From contig JAYWVB010000050.1 in assembly GCA_039881045.1 (NCBI GenBank), positions 62,001 through 126,000 on the forward strand: a DNA stretch of 64,000 bases, written 5' to 3'. The stretch is from Chaetomium olivaceum. Lineage: Eukaryota; Ascomycota; Sordariomycetes; Sordariales; Chaetomiaceae. The translations under genes were made by a program, and so were the position numbers. This document shows, piece after piece, positions 35,487 through 46,576 of the stretch; positions within the stretch are counted from its first letter, which is position 1, and the number at the start of each line of letters is the position of its first letter. A model generated the notes under the pieces. That model saw nothing but the letters and a program-made list of their open reading frames with translations. It had not been told where the DNA came from and did not search any database.

Positions 35487-37072
35487 CTACCTCCTTACAA
35501 ATTTCTCGTCCTGCTCTTCGAACTCGTCTGTGAGGCGGCCATGAAAAACGGGTACTGCTGTCTCCTTGGGAGTTCGGAGGCATTGAATCCATCCTTTGCA
35601 GACTGTTTCCGATGGTGGAAAAGGAACCGAGGTCGGGTCTCGCCGGTGACAATGCTCCTTTTTCAGGACCACAAAGGACACGTAGTCATAGAAACAGAGG
35701 TGCTCGAGGATCGGCCCGCGGTGCTTGTACGCTTCCAAATAAGAGAGCTTGAAGCCGCTTTCTCCGAAGTAGACATTGTTTGGGTACGGCTCTTCACCAA
35801 GGTTCGCCAATGCTTCTCGCAGACCCGGCCACTGTCTAGCACAGGCCCAGTACAAGGAATTCAGATGTATCCAGCTCCAAGCAGTGACGTTCGTGAAGTC
35901 GGTCTCGAAGCCGAGCAGATAGCCAAGCACTTCGGGATGTGAGAGCTCTCTGCTCGTGTGGATTCGATTTGCGACTCGTAGGAGGAACGATTTGGTGGCT
36001 TCTCCCATCGCCGACGGCGCAGCAGAGCCGTCTGGCTCTCCTTTCTGCTGTGAGGCCAACTCCAGCAGCTCCTCTGCATGAGCGAGTCGCATCCACATCG
36101 GAGCGTTGAGCTTCGAGGCGTAGTTGCAAATGTAATGGACGAGCGCCAGCCCCTTCTTCCGCGTAATGACTGGTGATATGTCAGTATTATGCCGAAGACC
36201 TACGACCATGCTCTGGTTGTACTGATTGACCATCTGATGATCCCGTTTCATCTCGAGCAGGCCGTCTTCCGTAAAACTAGTCTCCGGCACGAGTTTCCAC
36301 GGAGCCCGGAACCGACATAGCTGCGCTTTGCATTTCTCCGCACCCGACTTGAGAACTTCCTTAATCGAGTACTTCACACACGTAGCGGTATGGTGATGGA
36401 CTTGGCAGCGAGACGCGACGAAGTTGGCTTCACGCTCAAACCTCCCCGATAGCCACTCCGCGTCGTGAATCAACTCGGGCTCTACCACGGTGGTCTTCTT
36501 ACCACTCTCCGTTGCCTCTTTCGCCAGGGCCTCGTCCAGGGTCGCGGTGAATACGTCATCCACAAGCTCTTCACTTGGACCGGTATACCCTTCGTCGGGG
36601 TTGGCCATATCGCGGACGAGATTTGCCAGATCCAGGTTCCCGTCCAGCCACAGCAGGCCGTGCAGGTGGAGGGCCCCGCGGTCGTTGGTCTCTATGGTGG
36701 CGTAATAATGACTCACGTTCCCATAGATGGATGGCCGTCCGACGCGAACGTAGTGCTCAAAAAATAGGGAGATCTCACGAAGAAGAAAAGAGTCGAGCTC
36801 AGAGGATCGTGGACCGAGAGGGTCGTCGCCTGCAGCGTCGTGGACAGTGCGCTGAGAAAGGCTCTGGCGGCCTCGCCATCCCGTCCCCTGTGCGCTGCGA
36901 GCTTCAGCTTTACCGGATTGTTGATGTCGTTTGGGTTGAGCGTAAACCAGATAGCCGTGAGTCCGAACGCCACGATCATGGACCAGATCTTCTTCCGCAT
37001 CGACAGGCGGCTCTCGTTTGATAATGGATGTCGGCTACCGTATAGAGAAAGCTCCTTCATAAGTGCAAGACG
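35487..37072 (-). pseudogene. Helitron Rep (HUH/Y2) nuclease domain, copy B
   Basis: Helitron-like N domain. MKELSLYGSRHPLSNESRLS and WFTLNPNDINNPVKLKLAAH open it. The metal-binding HUH motif is GALHLHGLLWLDG (about 36651-36675), followed by CQVHHHTATCVKYS. The paired catalytic tyrosines lie in ALVHYICNYASKL (about 36112-36137, Y-x3-Y with a trailing K). Tyrosines of this pair nick and rejoin the transposon ends. Frame changes are needed near 36790 (TTCTTCTT run) and near 37070, where one base is missing relative to a continuous DVLALMKEL reading. The link from here to the helicase frame (35280-35487) is unclear: an intron or another indel. Confidence 0.85.
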
Positions 37073-38811
37073 TCTCCGTCCGTCGTCTTTCCCGTCTCGG
37101 ACATCTCCTTTTGCGCCTCCCTCAACCGCTGGGGTGTCAACCTTCGATGGATTCCCTCAATGCGTCGGAAAGCCGACCGCTTCAAGCGCCCCTGGCCGAT
37201 TCGTCGATTCCGGGACTTTACAAGAATGTTGAAGATGAGAAACCCAAACATAGGGTGCTGGCCAAAATGCCCACCGTGTCTCTGCAGAACAACCTTGGCC
37301 CACGATTCTAGCGTCATATCTCGCAATAGCGGATTTGCTGAGCCTCCCTCTTCGTTGCGGTCCGCCACCCGTGGTCCGCCACGCCCGTATGGAAAGCAAC
37401 AAGGGAATGTCTTGGGGAAATAGTCGGGAGAGAACGCGTCGGCGAACTCACTACCCCGCGATACCCGGATGAACGGCCGTTCCGAGGATCCATAGACCTG
37501 CATAGACGGTGCGTCGCCGGCACCGGCCTCATAGCGGTCGTCAGACTCGCGCTCTGCTTGTAGCGCCAGACTGATAAAGTCTAGCTTGTCCTGCTCTTCG
37601 AAGGCGGCCTGGTCATCGATCGGAAACATGGCCGAAGACCGTAGCTCAAACACCGGCTCCTCCGTTTCTTCAGCCGTCGCCTCCTCCAAGCTGGCGGTGG
37701 ATGCGCTACGCGTGGGCTCGGTCGGAATAGGACTGTGCTTGGATCTATCTGCTAATTCCGTCGCAATATCCTCAACCGTCGATGGCTCGACCGGGAGATC
37801 CTGTCCTCGATCGGTCGGCGGCACGATCTGTGCTGTCCGGATGGCTTCCTCTGCAGTCTCTTGCTCTCTCACCATTCGTTGGTACGCCAGAGACGGCACC
37901 TGGCTACCATTCTCAAAGGACCAACTGTCCATCTCCTCCTCGTTGATTACAATGTCCGCATAAAGAGGGTTATTTGCCCGCAGCCAATGCAGCGCTGTGA
38001 GAAGGGCGCCGGGTCGGACACTCAACAGTTTGCTCACGTCCACCGGCTTCGGCCGCTCTAAGCCGGTCCAGATCACATGCACCTGGTCCAACGACGAGAT
38101 AAGTGGATGCGGCAATATAGTCGCAACCAAAGACTCTACATCGTTGGGGAAGACCGAGATATGGCCCACAATGTGCTTCCGATATGTCGGACCGGTCTGC
38201 TGTCCGCGCTGGACGTTAAACTTGGTGATGAACCCGTAGGCCGTATTGAGGGAGATGAGCTTCTCCTCTAATGGGTGAGATCTCGGAGCTCCTTTGGGTA
38301 TCGGTGCTCACAGCCGATATCCATCGTACTACCCATGCAGACGCCCGGAACCCGGTGTCGATCGAAGGCGGCTTGACAGGCGAAGCAGATCGGCACAACA
38401 TCGTCGCCATCTCGCTCCGGAAAGCATATCTGGCATGCTAGGAGATTCGTCATTGCTGGTTGAATGTCCGCGGGAATCGCTCTTTTCCAGTGGACATGGC
38501 CAAGATCTCTTGGCTTCTTCTTTATATAGCAAACCGAGCACGTTGCTATCTCCATGGTGCTCTCGTCGTGGAACGCCTTTAGGAAGGCTTGGACCGTGTC
38601 GACTTTACGTTCCCTCGGAATAGGGTTGCACCAGTCACGGCGAACCGAGGCCGCTTGTTTTTCTTGGAAGGATCTCTCCCTCTCCTGGACCAGTCGATCT
38701 AGTGCCTCTCTTTGCTGCGCAATCATCTCCACGGACGACCGGTCAAGATGGGTTGGCTGTCCGCCCGCTGGGCCCGGGGAAGGCTCTTCTTGCCTCGGCC
38801 GACGCCGTCTC
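37057..38811 (-). pseudogene. DUF6570-like and middle region of Helitron Rep-helicase, copy B
   Basis: Exon 2 starts at 38811 after intron 38880-38812. A Cys-rich part (CSVCYIKKKPRDLGHVHW, LLACQICF, ICFACQAAFDRH) looks like a zinc-binding region. Next comes a DUF6570-like stretch: LEEKLISLNTAYGFITKF, VGHISVFPNDVESLVATILP and ALLTALHWLRANNPLYADI, a domain common just before Rep in fungal Helitrons. One base is missing in the GGG run (38273-38275) between the two parts. A disordered acidic segment leads to the start of the Rep domain. Confidence 0.75.
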
Positions 38812-38880
38812 CTGATTATTTATTGTTAGTCACCCAACGGCACAGGCAGACCTGAAGTTTAGGAAGATACTATTACGTAC

Positions 38881-39845
38881 TGCGGAGATGACGAATCGGC
38901 TTCCTGGCTCGCCCTTCGAGCTCGTTGACGGCCCCGGCTCGCATGCTCTGCTAGCTCTTCTCGACGTCGCGCCACCTCCTCTCGCTTCTTCCGCTCTCTC
39001 TCCAGCCATTGTCGTATCTCTTCGGCTTGCGGATGACGTTGTCGTTCCTCTTCCAGCCGTCGTCTCCTCTCCTCTTCCCGCCGATGCCGGCCTTCTTCCT
39101 GCCGCAGGCACCTCTCTTCGTGCTGGCGGCGGCGGTCTTCCTCTTTCATCCATCTTATCGTCTCTCGCTGCTGCTGTGTAACCTCCCGCTCGCGTCGCAT
39201 TTGTTCTGCCAACAGCCCCTCTGCTATTTCCTCCCGCTCGCGTCGCATTTGCTCCACCAACACCCCCTCTGCTATTTCCTCGCGTTGCCTCATGGCCTCC
39301 CGCTCCTGTCGCCTTTGTTCTGCCAACAGCCCCTCTGCTATTTCCCCGCGTTGCCTCATGGCCTCCCTCTCCTGTCGTCTTTGTTCTGCCAACAGACCCT
39401 CTGCGATTTCCTCGCGTTATCTCCTGGCCTCCCCCTTGCGTTGCCTCATGGCCTCCCTCCCCTGTCGCCTTTGTTCTGCCAACAGTCCCTCTGCTATTTG
39501 CTCGCGTTGTCTCCTAGCCTCCCGCTCGCGTTGCCTCATGGCCTCCCGCTCCTGTCGCCTTTGTTCTGCCAGTCGCAGTCGCGAGGCTTCCCGTATGGCC
39601 CGGCTCTCATCATCTTGTGGTCCTGTCAACGCCCACGGGCGCTGACTGCGGCGCTCTTCTTGCGGCTGGAACGGCGCAAAACGAAGGTCTATGAAAGTCC
39701 GGTGCACCTGGTTTCCGCTCCTCGCCATCTCTGGAACTAATAAAATCCGTTCATGGCCTGGATTTCCCGCGTCTATCCACTCCGGCTGGGACTGTATCTG
39801 TAACGGGGTGTGCGGGAAAAGAAGCCCGTTATTCGATTCAGACAT
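38881..39845 (-). pseudogene. N-terminal coiled-coil of Helitron Rep-helicase, copy B
   Basis: Starts MSESNNGLLFPHTPLQIQSQ at 39845. From about 39600 it consists of tandem 22-residue units of the type EQRRQEREAMRQREEIAEG (66-bp DNA repeats), a highly charged coiled coil. A TAA stop at about 39417-39419 interrupts it; the sister unit has CAA, so this is a C-to-T change in a CA dinucleotide. The exon ends at a GTACGT donor (38880). Confidence 0.75.
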
Positions 39846-40489
39846 GTCAAAGTAGCAACAACAAGCTTGGTGATAAGGTAACTGTATTGCTCTAGAAATA
39901 TAGACCCGTCGCCCGCGGCTCAACACTCGGTTCACCGCTCTACACACTGCATAACACCGCTCTTTTTGCAGCCACAGACATGGTTGGAGGCCCTACCACA
40001 TAACCCCCAAGACGTATGCGATAGGCCGCCCGAAAGAACCCTCTTCCCAATGCACGTCAAGCAGGATCACAGCCTCCAGATTGATTCTTGAAACAGCATC
40101 AGACTCTGTTGTTAGTGTCACATAAGCAAAGACCTACGGATCGTTGCGTCTCCGCCATCGGAACCAAACCTATCATGTTTGTGAAGATATTCCCGAACAC
40201 ACTCCGTCTGTGTCATCACCTCTCGAGCGAGAATCCTTACCAAGTCTGCCGATTCGATACCTGATATGACGATATGGCTTGCTAGGTTGCGTTTCAGAAC
40301 CCAGCTTGGTGTCGCGGCGTGTTACGTGGAAGATAAGGTCAGATCGTTGCTAAAAGCAGTAGTTGACTTCCCCACGGTGAGTTCAGCATTTATTCTTCAA
40401 GGAACAGCATTCAACATTCTTTGTCCCTCAGTCTTTCTCCTAGAACTCAATTCTTTATTGGTAGAAGCTGGAACGCTACTAACGCCGCC

Positions 40490-41899
40490 ATGGCTTCTTC
40501 CGTCTCTGCCGTCTACCCGATCCCCCCACGGCCAAACAAGCGAGACCAAGGGACAATCGGTTCGGATCTCATCGTCACTTACCACTCCGACTTGGCCCAG
40601 TGCGACATTCTCCCATCTGGCTCCCGGTACACGAGTGCAGGAAACTTCAAGGCCGGAACTTTCCTATCATTCATCCAACCCGCTTTTATCCAGGAGCTGT
40701 ACCCGCGCCTCCTGAGTACTAGAGACGAAGAAAGCTCGGGGCTTCCGTTGATACTCTCCATGTTCAACACCGAAGCGAGAATAGCAACGCTGGAAGAGGA
40801 CTGGGAAGGGAAGTGGTTCAGTATCGTCGCCCGACTTTTCCCAAACAAGCTCACCTTCCAAGGCGTAGGATTCAGCGGGTGGGAAACAGACGAATCACAG
40901 TCTGTACAGGTGGCACTGGCACTGCCGCGCGATGACGGCTTGACTCCGTACGCCCTATTATTTTGCACTGAAGCAGAACCTAGACTAGCTGCTAACACTT
41001 CCAAGTGTCATCCCCCGCCAGCTCGGTGGTCCTGACGAGACAGCTCTCTGGCCAACCACTTCAGCACATGTATCCTTTGCCGGCCCTATCGACCTAGATA
41101 CCTTCCACATCAAGGAGGGAGTCTGGCCTGAGCCGCTGATCAAGACTTCGGTGTTCGTCAAACTCGGGTCTTACTTGCAGCCGGAGAACGACCGCCCTCC
41201 TCGCAAAGGCATACACATATGCCATGTCCTCGTTCTCTTCCCCGTCGACCAGCAACCCTGGAAGTCTCTTTCCGGGTGGATGCGGACCGCCGCAAACCCC
41301 TTTCCTAAGGGGTCGTGGATCGCGTGCAGTGGTCGACTCGTGGGGGTCCTGGACCGCGACCTGATCCGAGGATCTCAGCTGGTCGACTCCAGCGTTCGAA
41401 TCCTGGTAATCCTCGCCGACAACTGGGAATTCATTCGGCAGAATTCCTTGTCTACCAACAATACACCCACGTCAAAATCATCGAACCTTGTCGACAAGTC
41501 ACCTACGACACCACGCCCAGCTGGCCCCGGAGGAGTCGCAAGCAGAAACCCATTCTCGTCACCAAACCGTGCCCCAAAGACCGCCGCAGCACGCGAAACG
41601 ACCGAACTAGCAGCCAGCCCTGGAGCACCGGTGGATTCAATCACGGCCGACCCTGCCCCGGTGTTCACAGTTCCATCTTCAGGTATGTATCGCCGCCTTC
41701 CAGACCCATGGCTCACCTAACTGTTGATCTAGATGGCGATGGCTCGAACGATGGTTCGGACACAGAGGAATTGTTGGACGCTCAACTCGCTTCGAGTAGC
41801 AGTACCTCAACAAAGAAGAGGAAGGAAGCAAGCTCTCCCGAACCGGTCAGAAGCAAGAGATCCACAGCAGGAAGGAAGAAGGCGCGGCTGTATGACTAA
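40490..41899 (+). CDS. Helitron-encoded accessory protein, 433 aa, divergent to Rep-helicase
   Basis: Three exons, 40490-40947, 41006-41682 and 41733-41899 (458+677+167 = 1302 nt), fit one uninterrupted frame. Introns are GTACGC...CCAAG with a GCTAAC branch site, and GTATGT...ATCTAG. It starts MASSVSAVYPIPPRP. The N-terminal domain (about 1-150) contains AGNFKAGTFLSFIQPAF and WEGKWFSIVARLFPNKLTF. A middle domain has TSVFVKLGSYLQPENDRPPR, HICHVLVLFPVDQQPW and then WIACSGRLVGVLDRDLIRG...SSVRILVILADNWEFI. That last pattern, beta strands around GRLVGVLDR, suggests an OB-fold-like barrel, but I do not recognise a named family. The C-terminus is Ser/Thr-rich and disordered, with a basic nuclear-localisation-like end (KKRKEASSPEPVRSKRS). 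Its position inside the element and presence in all three copies imply a role in transposition, perhaps single-strand DNA binding (inference). Confidence 0.72.
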
Positions 41900-42019
41900 A
41901 CCCGACCTTGATTTGATCAAATAGACAATTGCCCTTGCCCTAATATCAATCGCACGAAGGAATTCTGATACCGCTATGGGGGCTACCTGCACCAGCATGT
42001 TCCTCCAGGCTTCCTTTAG

Positions 42020-42038
42020 CGTGCCGCGCAGCGGCACG
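42020..42038 (+). other. terminal hairpin of Helitron copy B
   Basis: Stem CGTGCCGC/GCGGCACG, loop GCA, 10 nt before the CTTG end at 42048. The loop is the reverse complement of that in copy A. Confidence 0.8.
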
Positions 42039-42590
42039 GTCCCTCTTGTGACCAGAAAGATGGTATGCTCCAAGCACGGACCAGTTCCGCCCCATAAAAC
42101 GCCCCATCAAAAAAGCCGTACCATTTCTCCCTGTATACTGTGAAGTTTTACTGTCATTATCCTAACGATGGTAGAAGGAGCCATCTTGTTTTGCGTGGAG
42201 GAAGTTGTCTCGGACGATGAGCGTCTCGAAGTTGGGGCTTGGCAGTGGTGGTGCACGGACGGTCTGTTAGGGCCTCTCTCGCTGAAATTCAGCTGTGGGG
42301 CTGCCCCCGATTCATGAGGGCCAATGAGATGGCGTACCCCAAGGCAGGTTCTTTGTTTATTTCCTGCTTGGCTTGGCCGGAGGCGCCGTCTGTCTTCTTT
42401 ATTCTCTTCCTGCTTGGCTCCGTCGGAGAGGCCGTTTCCCGTTTCTTGGCTCGTTATTCGCCGGAAACAAAACCAGACACCGTCATGATCACAATGAACC
42501 TGCTTTTCGCCCGGAGGCTACAAAGACGAAAACGTCATTAAGAGATGGTGTATTACACTATAGAAGCAACTCTGAAAAAGACTTTTTGCG

Positions 42591-44972
42591 CTACATTCCG
42601 GCCTCGGTCCAGAGGGACGCGTCCTCTTCGTCGGCGGTTTCAGTACACTGGCCAGATTCGGCCATGGCGTCCCGTTCCCGAAACCACGACTCGTTTCCGT
42701 GGTCCTGTTCGAAGCGCCGTCTGGTTTCCTCACCTCGTCGTTCCAGCTTGAGAATGGCTTCCCTCATGTCTTTGTCGAGCACATTCTTCGGCTCGATAAA
42801 GTCGCCACGCGCCGGTTTCCGAAACAGATGCAGCCCGTCCCAGCTCTGCGCCCTCGACAGCTGCACGTACAAGCTCATGAAGCTGGGTCGAGTCGCCGTA
42901 CCGCTGGAGTGGACGCCTTTGAGGTTGACGAGGACGTTGGAGAACTGCTTGCCTTGGCTCTTCTGATCTGTCATGGCGAAGGCCGGTGTGCAGAGAGGCC
43001 CCGTTCGGTGCGTGACCCACCGAAAACCCGGCTTGCCCCTCCATCTGCCTTCTTTGCCCCGCATTTGGCTCGGGATGGCGACCGTCTTGCTCTTGATCAA
43101 GACGGTGCCGTTGGGGAGCCCGGGGATGGCGAGGTCCGCGCTATCGTCCGACTGAAGGAGGACGGCCACCGGCGATCCGAGATGGAGAGTCACGTCGCTG
43201 GCGAGGGCGATGGTGCCAGCGGCGAGATCGGGGAAGATGTCTACCGCCCGGAAAGGCGCCCCGTTGACCACCTTTAGCCCGACAAACTGGTTCCGAGTCA
43301 CCACCACCGGCATCCCTTGAGCGTAGAAGAACAGGCCCGGGGTTGGCAGCTGGGAGTCGTCTCCGTAGCGAAGCACGTGGCATAGGTCCCCCGCACTCAA
43401 TCGCTTCCCCGACTCAGTATCGTGCTTGGCCGCAAAGACTGAGATGTGCTTGCCGTGGGCACGAGCCCACTGGACGACGGCGGCCATGTTGAGGTCCCAC
43501 CGGTCTTGGTTCAGAGGCGTGATGGCTCTCAGGCCATCTACGAAGGAGTACTTGCACGACGGTGTATAGAGGCGTTGGCTCAGCCGCTGGAAGTCCAGCT
43601 CGGTCTGCTCCCCACTGCGCAGGCGCCGGAGGAAGCCCCGCAGCCTTGGACAGCCGGCTGCGCGGACCTGTTCGCGGAGGATGACGACGTTCGCGAACTG
43701 GAGGAACAGCTTATGCGCTGCTAGGTGCTTTGCCGAGCTGTCCGGTCTCTGTCCACCGGGGTCCTTAGGCGTTGGCAAGAGGAGGCTGGTCTGCAGGACG
43801 GGGTCGAACTGGAAGAAATCACCAAAGAACATGACCATCGGGATCCCGCCGAACGGTCGATGCTGGTCGTCTCTGTACTGCTTCAGGCGGCTGTCCACCG
43901 CCGCGAGCGTGAGACCGCCCACCTGGCTGATCTCGTCGATAACCAGCATGGTCATGTTTTTCCACCGCAGCTTCTCTTCTTCCGAGGCGTTCTTGGCTGT
44001 CGCGGCCCTGCCCTCGAACGCAATGTTCGCCGCCGAGTGGAGGGTCACTCCACCGATGAGCGCGGCTGCGTTACCGCTAGCCCCCGTCAGGAGCAGCGTG
44101 TGGAGACCGTCTTTCAGCCGGAACATGTCTTTGATGGCGTGGATGACGCGAGATTTGCCCGTGCCGCCCTCGCCGCCGACGTACTGGAAATGCTGCCGAC
44201 CCCCCTCTTCCTGCAGCCGTGTGCCGCGCTCGTCAAGAAACGCTGCCGGCAGCAAGACCGCCATCGATTGGAGCTTGTTCAGGGTCCAGTGCCTTGTGAG
44301 CCCCAGGGCCACATCGACGTACGTTGCATGACGGCCAAGTTCGAGCCGCATCTGTCCGCGCGGGCCGACCCCTTCTGGCGATCTTTCACCTCCGTGAACG
44401 GGCCACCGTGGGCTCCCGTGGGGCTCGCCGGCAGGCGCAGAAGACGGATTCGTTTGCCTGCCCTGGATCTTCGCCGTCACGGTGCTGTCCTCTTTCTTCT
44501 GGATCTTCAATACCGCGTCGATCTCCTCGCGGCTCGGAAGTCCCATACCGCGGAACGGCGAATCTTGCAGATCCTGCAACATGGTATAGAACTGGCGACC
44601 GCGTTGCCCAGCAGTGCTGTCGTCCTGGCTTGGATCAACTGCCCTCGCCTCTTCGTCCAAGCGCCTCAACGCCGAGGTCGTCGCCATATCCTTGATCTCG
44701 CTACGTCGGACCGCGGATAGGACATCCAGAAAGGCTTCGTAGTGGGCTTGTGGACTGATACTCTCCACGTCCTCATCGACGCCGTCATCGTACCCCTCCC
44801 GGTCGTCAAAGTCGAACCCGTCGACGACGTCTTCGTTTTCCTGTTCTAGCCCTTGCAGCTTTCGATCAGCACGGGCATCGTCCGCCGAGACGCGTAGCAG
44901 AGCGATGTTCTGCACGTGTGAGCGGATTCGGGCGCCCAGCTGCCCCTCGAGCGATCGCCAAAGTCCTGGCAT
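42591..44972 (-). CDS. PIF1-type helicase, Helitron copy C, 793-aa open frame
   Basis: Longest helicase frame of the array, starting MPGLWRSLEGQLGARIRSHV, although in the parent this is an internal position of Rep-helicase. Motifs in order: Walker A GGEGGTGKSRVIHAI, Walker-B-like MLVIDEISQVGG, GDFFQFDPV, a central FVDGLRAITPLNQDRW, a UvrD-like C-terminal FAMTDQKSQGKQF, and YVQLSRAQSWDGLHLFRKPA. The end differs from A and B (ASLWTEAGM). The Rep domain is gone, so the product would be a stand-alone helicase if expressed. No promoter is evident on this strand in the joined sequence. Confidence 0.85.
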   Translation of the reverse strand: MPGLWRSLEGQLGARIRSHVQNIALLRVSADDARADRKLQGLEQENEDVVDGFDFDDREGYDDGVDEDVESISPQAHYEAFLDVLSAVRRSEIKDMATTSALRRLDEEARAVDPSQDDSTAGQRGRQFYTMLQDLQDSPFRGMGLPSREEIDAVLKIQKKEDSTVTAKIQGRQTNPSSAPAGEPHGSPRWPVHGGERSPEGVGPRGQMRLELGRHATYVDVALGLTRHWTLNKLQSMAVLLPAAFLDERGTRLQEEGGRQHFQYVGGEGGTGKSRVIHAIKDMFRLKDGLHTLLLTGASGNAAALIGGVTLHSAANIAFEGRAATAKNASEEEKLRWKNMTMLVIDEISQVGGLTLAAVDSRLKQYRDDQHRPFGGIPMVMFFGDFFQFDPVLQTSLLLPTPKDPGGQRPDSSAKHLAAHKLFLQFANVVILREQVRAAGCPRLRGFLRRLRSGEQTELDFQRLSQRLYTPSCKYSFVDGLRAITPLNQDRWDLNMAAVVQWARAHGKHISVFAAKHDTESGKRLSAGDLCHVLRYGDDSQLPTPGLFFYAQGMPVVVTRNQFVGLKVVNGAPFRAVDIFPDLAAGTIALASDVTLHLGSPVAVLLQSDDSADLAIPGLPNGTVLIKSKTVAIPSQMRGKEGRWRGKPGFRWVTHRTGPLCTPAFAMTDQKSQGKQFSNVLVNLKGVHSSGTATRPSFMSLYVQLSRAQSWDGLHLFRKPARGDFIEPKNVLDKDMREAILKLERRGEETRRRFEQDHGNESWFRERDAMAESGQCTETADEEDASLWTEAGM

Positions 44973-45091
44973 ATCGTCCGCCGGCTCAGATTGAAACCTT
45001 TGCCATGGAACGAAGAGGGCGAGGTGCAGGACTGCGTTTCTGTATGTGACTTGTAAACCCTTGTTCTTTTACGCCAAGAGGACCCTGCTAC

Positions 45092-45270
45092 CTACCTTCT
45101 TACAAATTTCTCGTCCTGCTCTTCGAACTCGTCTGTGAGGCGGCCATGAAAAACGGGTACTGCTGTCTCCTTGGGAGTTCGGAGGCATTGAATCCATCCT
45201 TTGCAGACTGTTTCCGATGGTGGAAAAGGAACCGAGGTCGGGTCTCGCCGGTGACAATGCTCCTTTTTCA
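45092..45270 (-). pseudogene. remnant of the Rep-helicase junction region, copy C
   Basis: Encodes about 60 residues matching copy B near 35487-35665 (CHRRDPTSVPFPPSETVCKG then FEEQDEKFVRR). It is cut off by the internal deletion. Confidence 0.8.
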
Positions 45271-45274
45271 GGAC

Positions 45275-46576
45275 CAGAAACTTCAAGGCCGGGACCTTCC
45301 TATCATTCATCCAACCCGCTTTTATTTAGGAGCTGTACCCGCGCCTCCTGAGTACTAGAGACGAAGAAAGCTCGGGGCTTCCGTTGATACTCTCCATGTT
45401 CAACACCGAAGCGAGAATAGCAACGCTGGAAGAGGACTGGGAAGGGAAGTGGTTCAGTATCGTCGCCCGACTTTTCCCAAACAAGCTCACCTTCCAAGGC
45501 GTAGGATTCAGCGGGTGGGAGACAAACGAATCGCAGTCTGTACAGGTAGCACTGGCACTGCCGCGCGATGACGGCTTGACTCCGTACGCCCTATCATTTT
45601 GCACTGGAGCAGAACCTGGCTGCTAACACTTCCAAGTGTCATCCCTCGCCAGCTCGGTGGTCCTGATGGGACAGCTCCGTGGCCAAGCACTTCAGCACAT
45701 GTATCCTTTGCCGGCCCTGTCGACCTAGATACCTTCCACATCAAGGAGGGAGTCTGGCCTGAGCCGCTGATCAAGACTTCGGTGTTCGTCAAACTCGGGT
45801 CTTACTTGCAGCCGGAGAACGACCGCCCTCCTCGCAAAGGCATACACATATGCCATGTCCTCGTTCTATTCCCCGTCGACCAGCAACCCTGGAAGTCTCT
45901 TGCCGGGTGGATGCGGACCGCCGCAAACCCCTTTACTAAGGGGTCGTGGATCGCGTGCAGTGGTCGACTCGTGGGGGTCCTGGACCGCGACCTGATCCGA
46001 GGATCTCAGCTGGTCGACTCCAGCGTTCGAATCCTGGTAATCCTCGCCGACAACTGGGAATTCATTCGGCAGAATTCCTTGTCTACCAACAATACACCCA
46101 CGTCAAAATCATCGAACCTTGTCGACAAGTCACCTACGACACACGCCCAGCTGGCCCCGGAGGAGTCGCAAGCAGAAACCCATTCTCGTCACCCAACCGT
46201 GCTCAAAACCCCACTTCGTCACCTCAGATTAGATCTTCTGCCTCGATGGTTGCCCAAAGACCACAGAACGCGAAACGACCGCACTAGCAGCCAGCCCTGG
46301 AGCACCAGTGGCTTCAATCACGGCGGACCCTGCCCCGATGTTCACAGTTCCATCTTCAGGTATGGATCGCCGCCTGCCAGACCCACGGCTCGCCTAACCG
46401 TTGATCTAGATGGCGATGACTCGAACGGCGCTTCGGACACAGAGGAATTGTTGGACGCTCAACTCGCTTCGAGTAGCAGTACCTCAACAAAGAAGAGGAA
46501 GGAAGCAAGCTCTCCCGAACCGGTCAGAAGCAAGAGATCCACAGCAGGAAGGAAGAAGGCGCGGCTGTATGACTAA
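45275..46576 (+). pseudogene. Helitron accessory gene, copy C, 5'-truncated and frameshifted
   Basis: Begins within exon 1 at NFKAGTF (start codon deleted) and has a one-base loss near 46141 (ACACACG where A and B have ACACCACG). A rearranged patch follows at 46200-46260, unlike the other copies. Exon 3 and the right terminus are intact. Confidence 0.75.

Larger units (their letters stand above)
32514..42048. mobile_element. Helitron copy B, full length (9.5 kb)
   Basis: Holds everything found in A and C plus the unique middle part: minus-strand Rep-helicase gene (33009-39845) and plus-strand accessory gene (40490-41899), transcribed away from a shared region at about 39846-40489. The Rep-helicase frame is interrupted several times, so autonomy is doubtful unless these are errors. 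Confidence 0.85.

Noticed and set aside
39009..39740. 243-codon plus-strand leucine/proline-rich frame
   Set aside because: Antisense of the 66-bp coiled-coil repeats; the repeated composition comes from the other strand.
43725..44720. 331-codon plus-strand open frame across the Helitron helicase
   Set aside because: Antisense shadow of the GC-rich PIF1 gene; its residues show no domain and the opposite strand has all helicase motifs.
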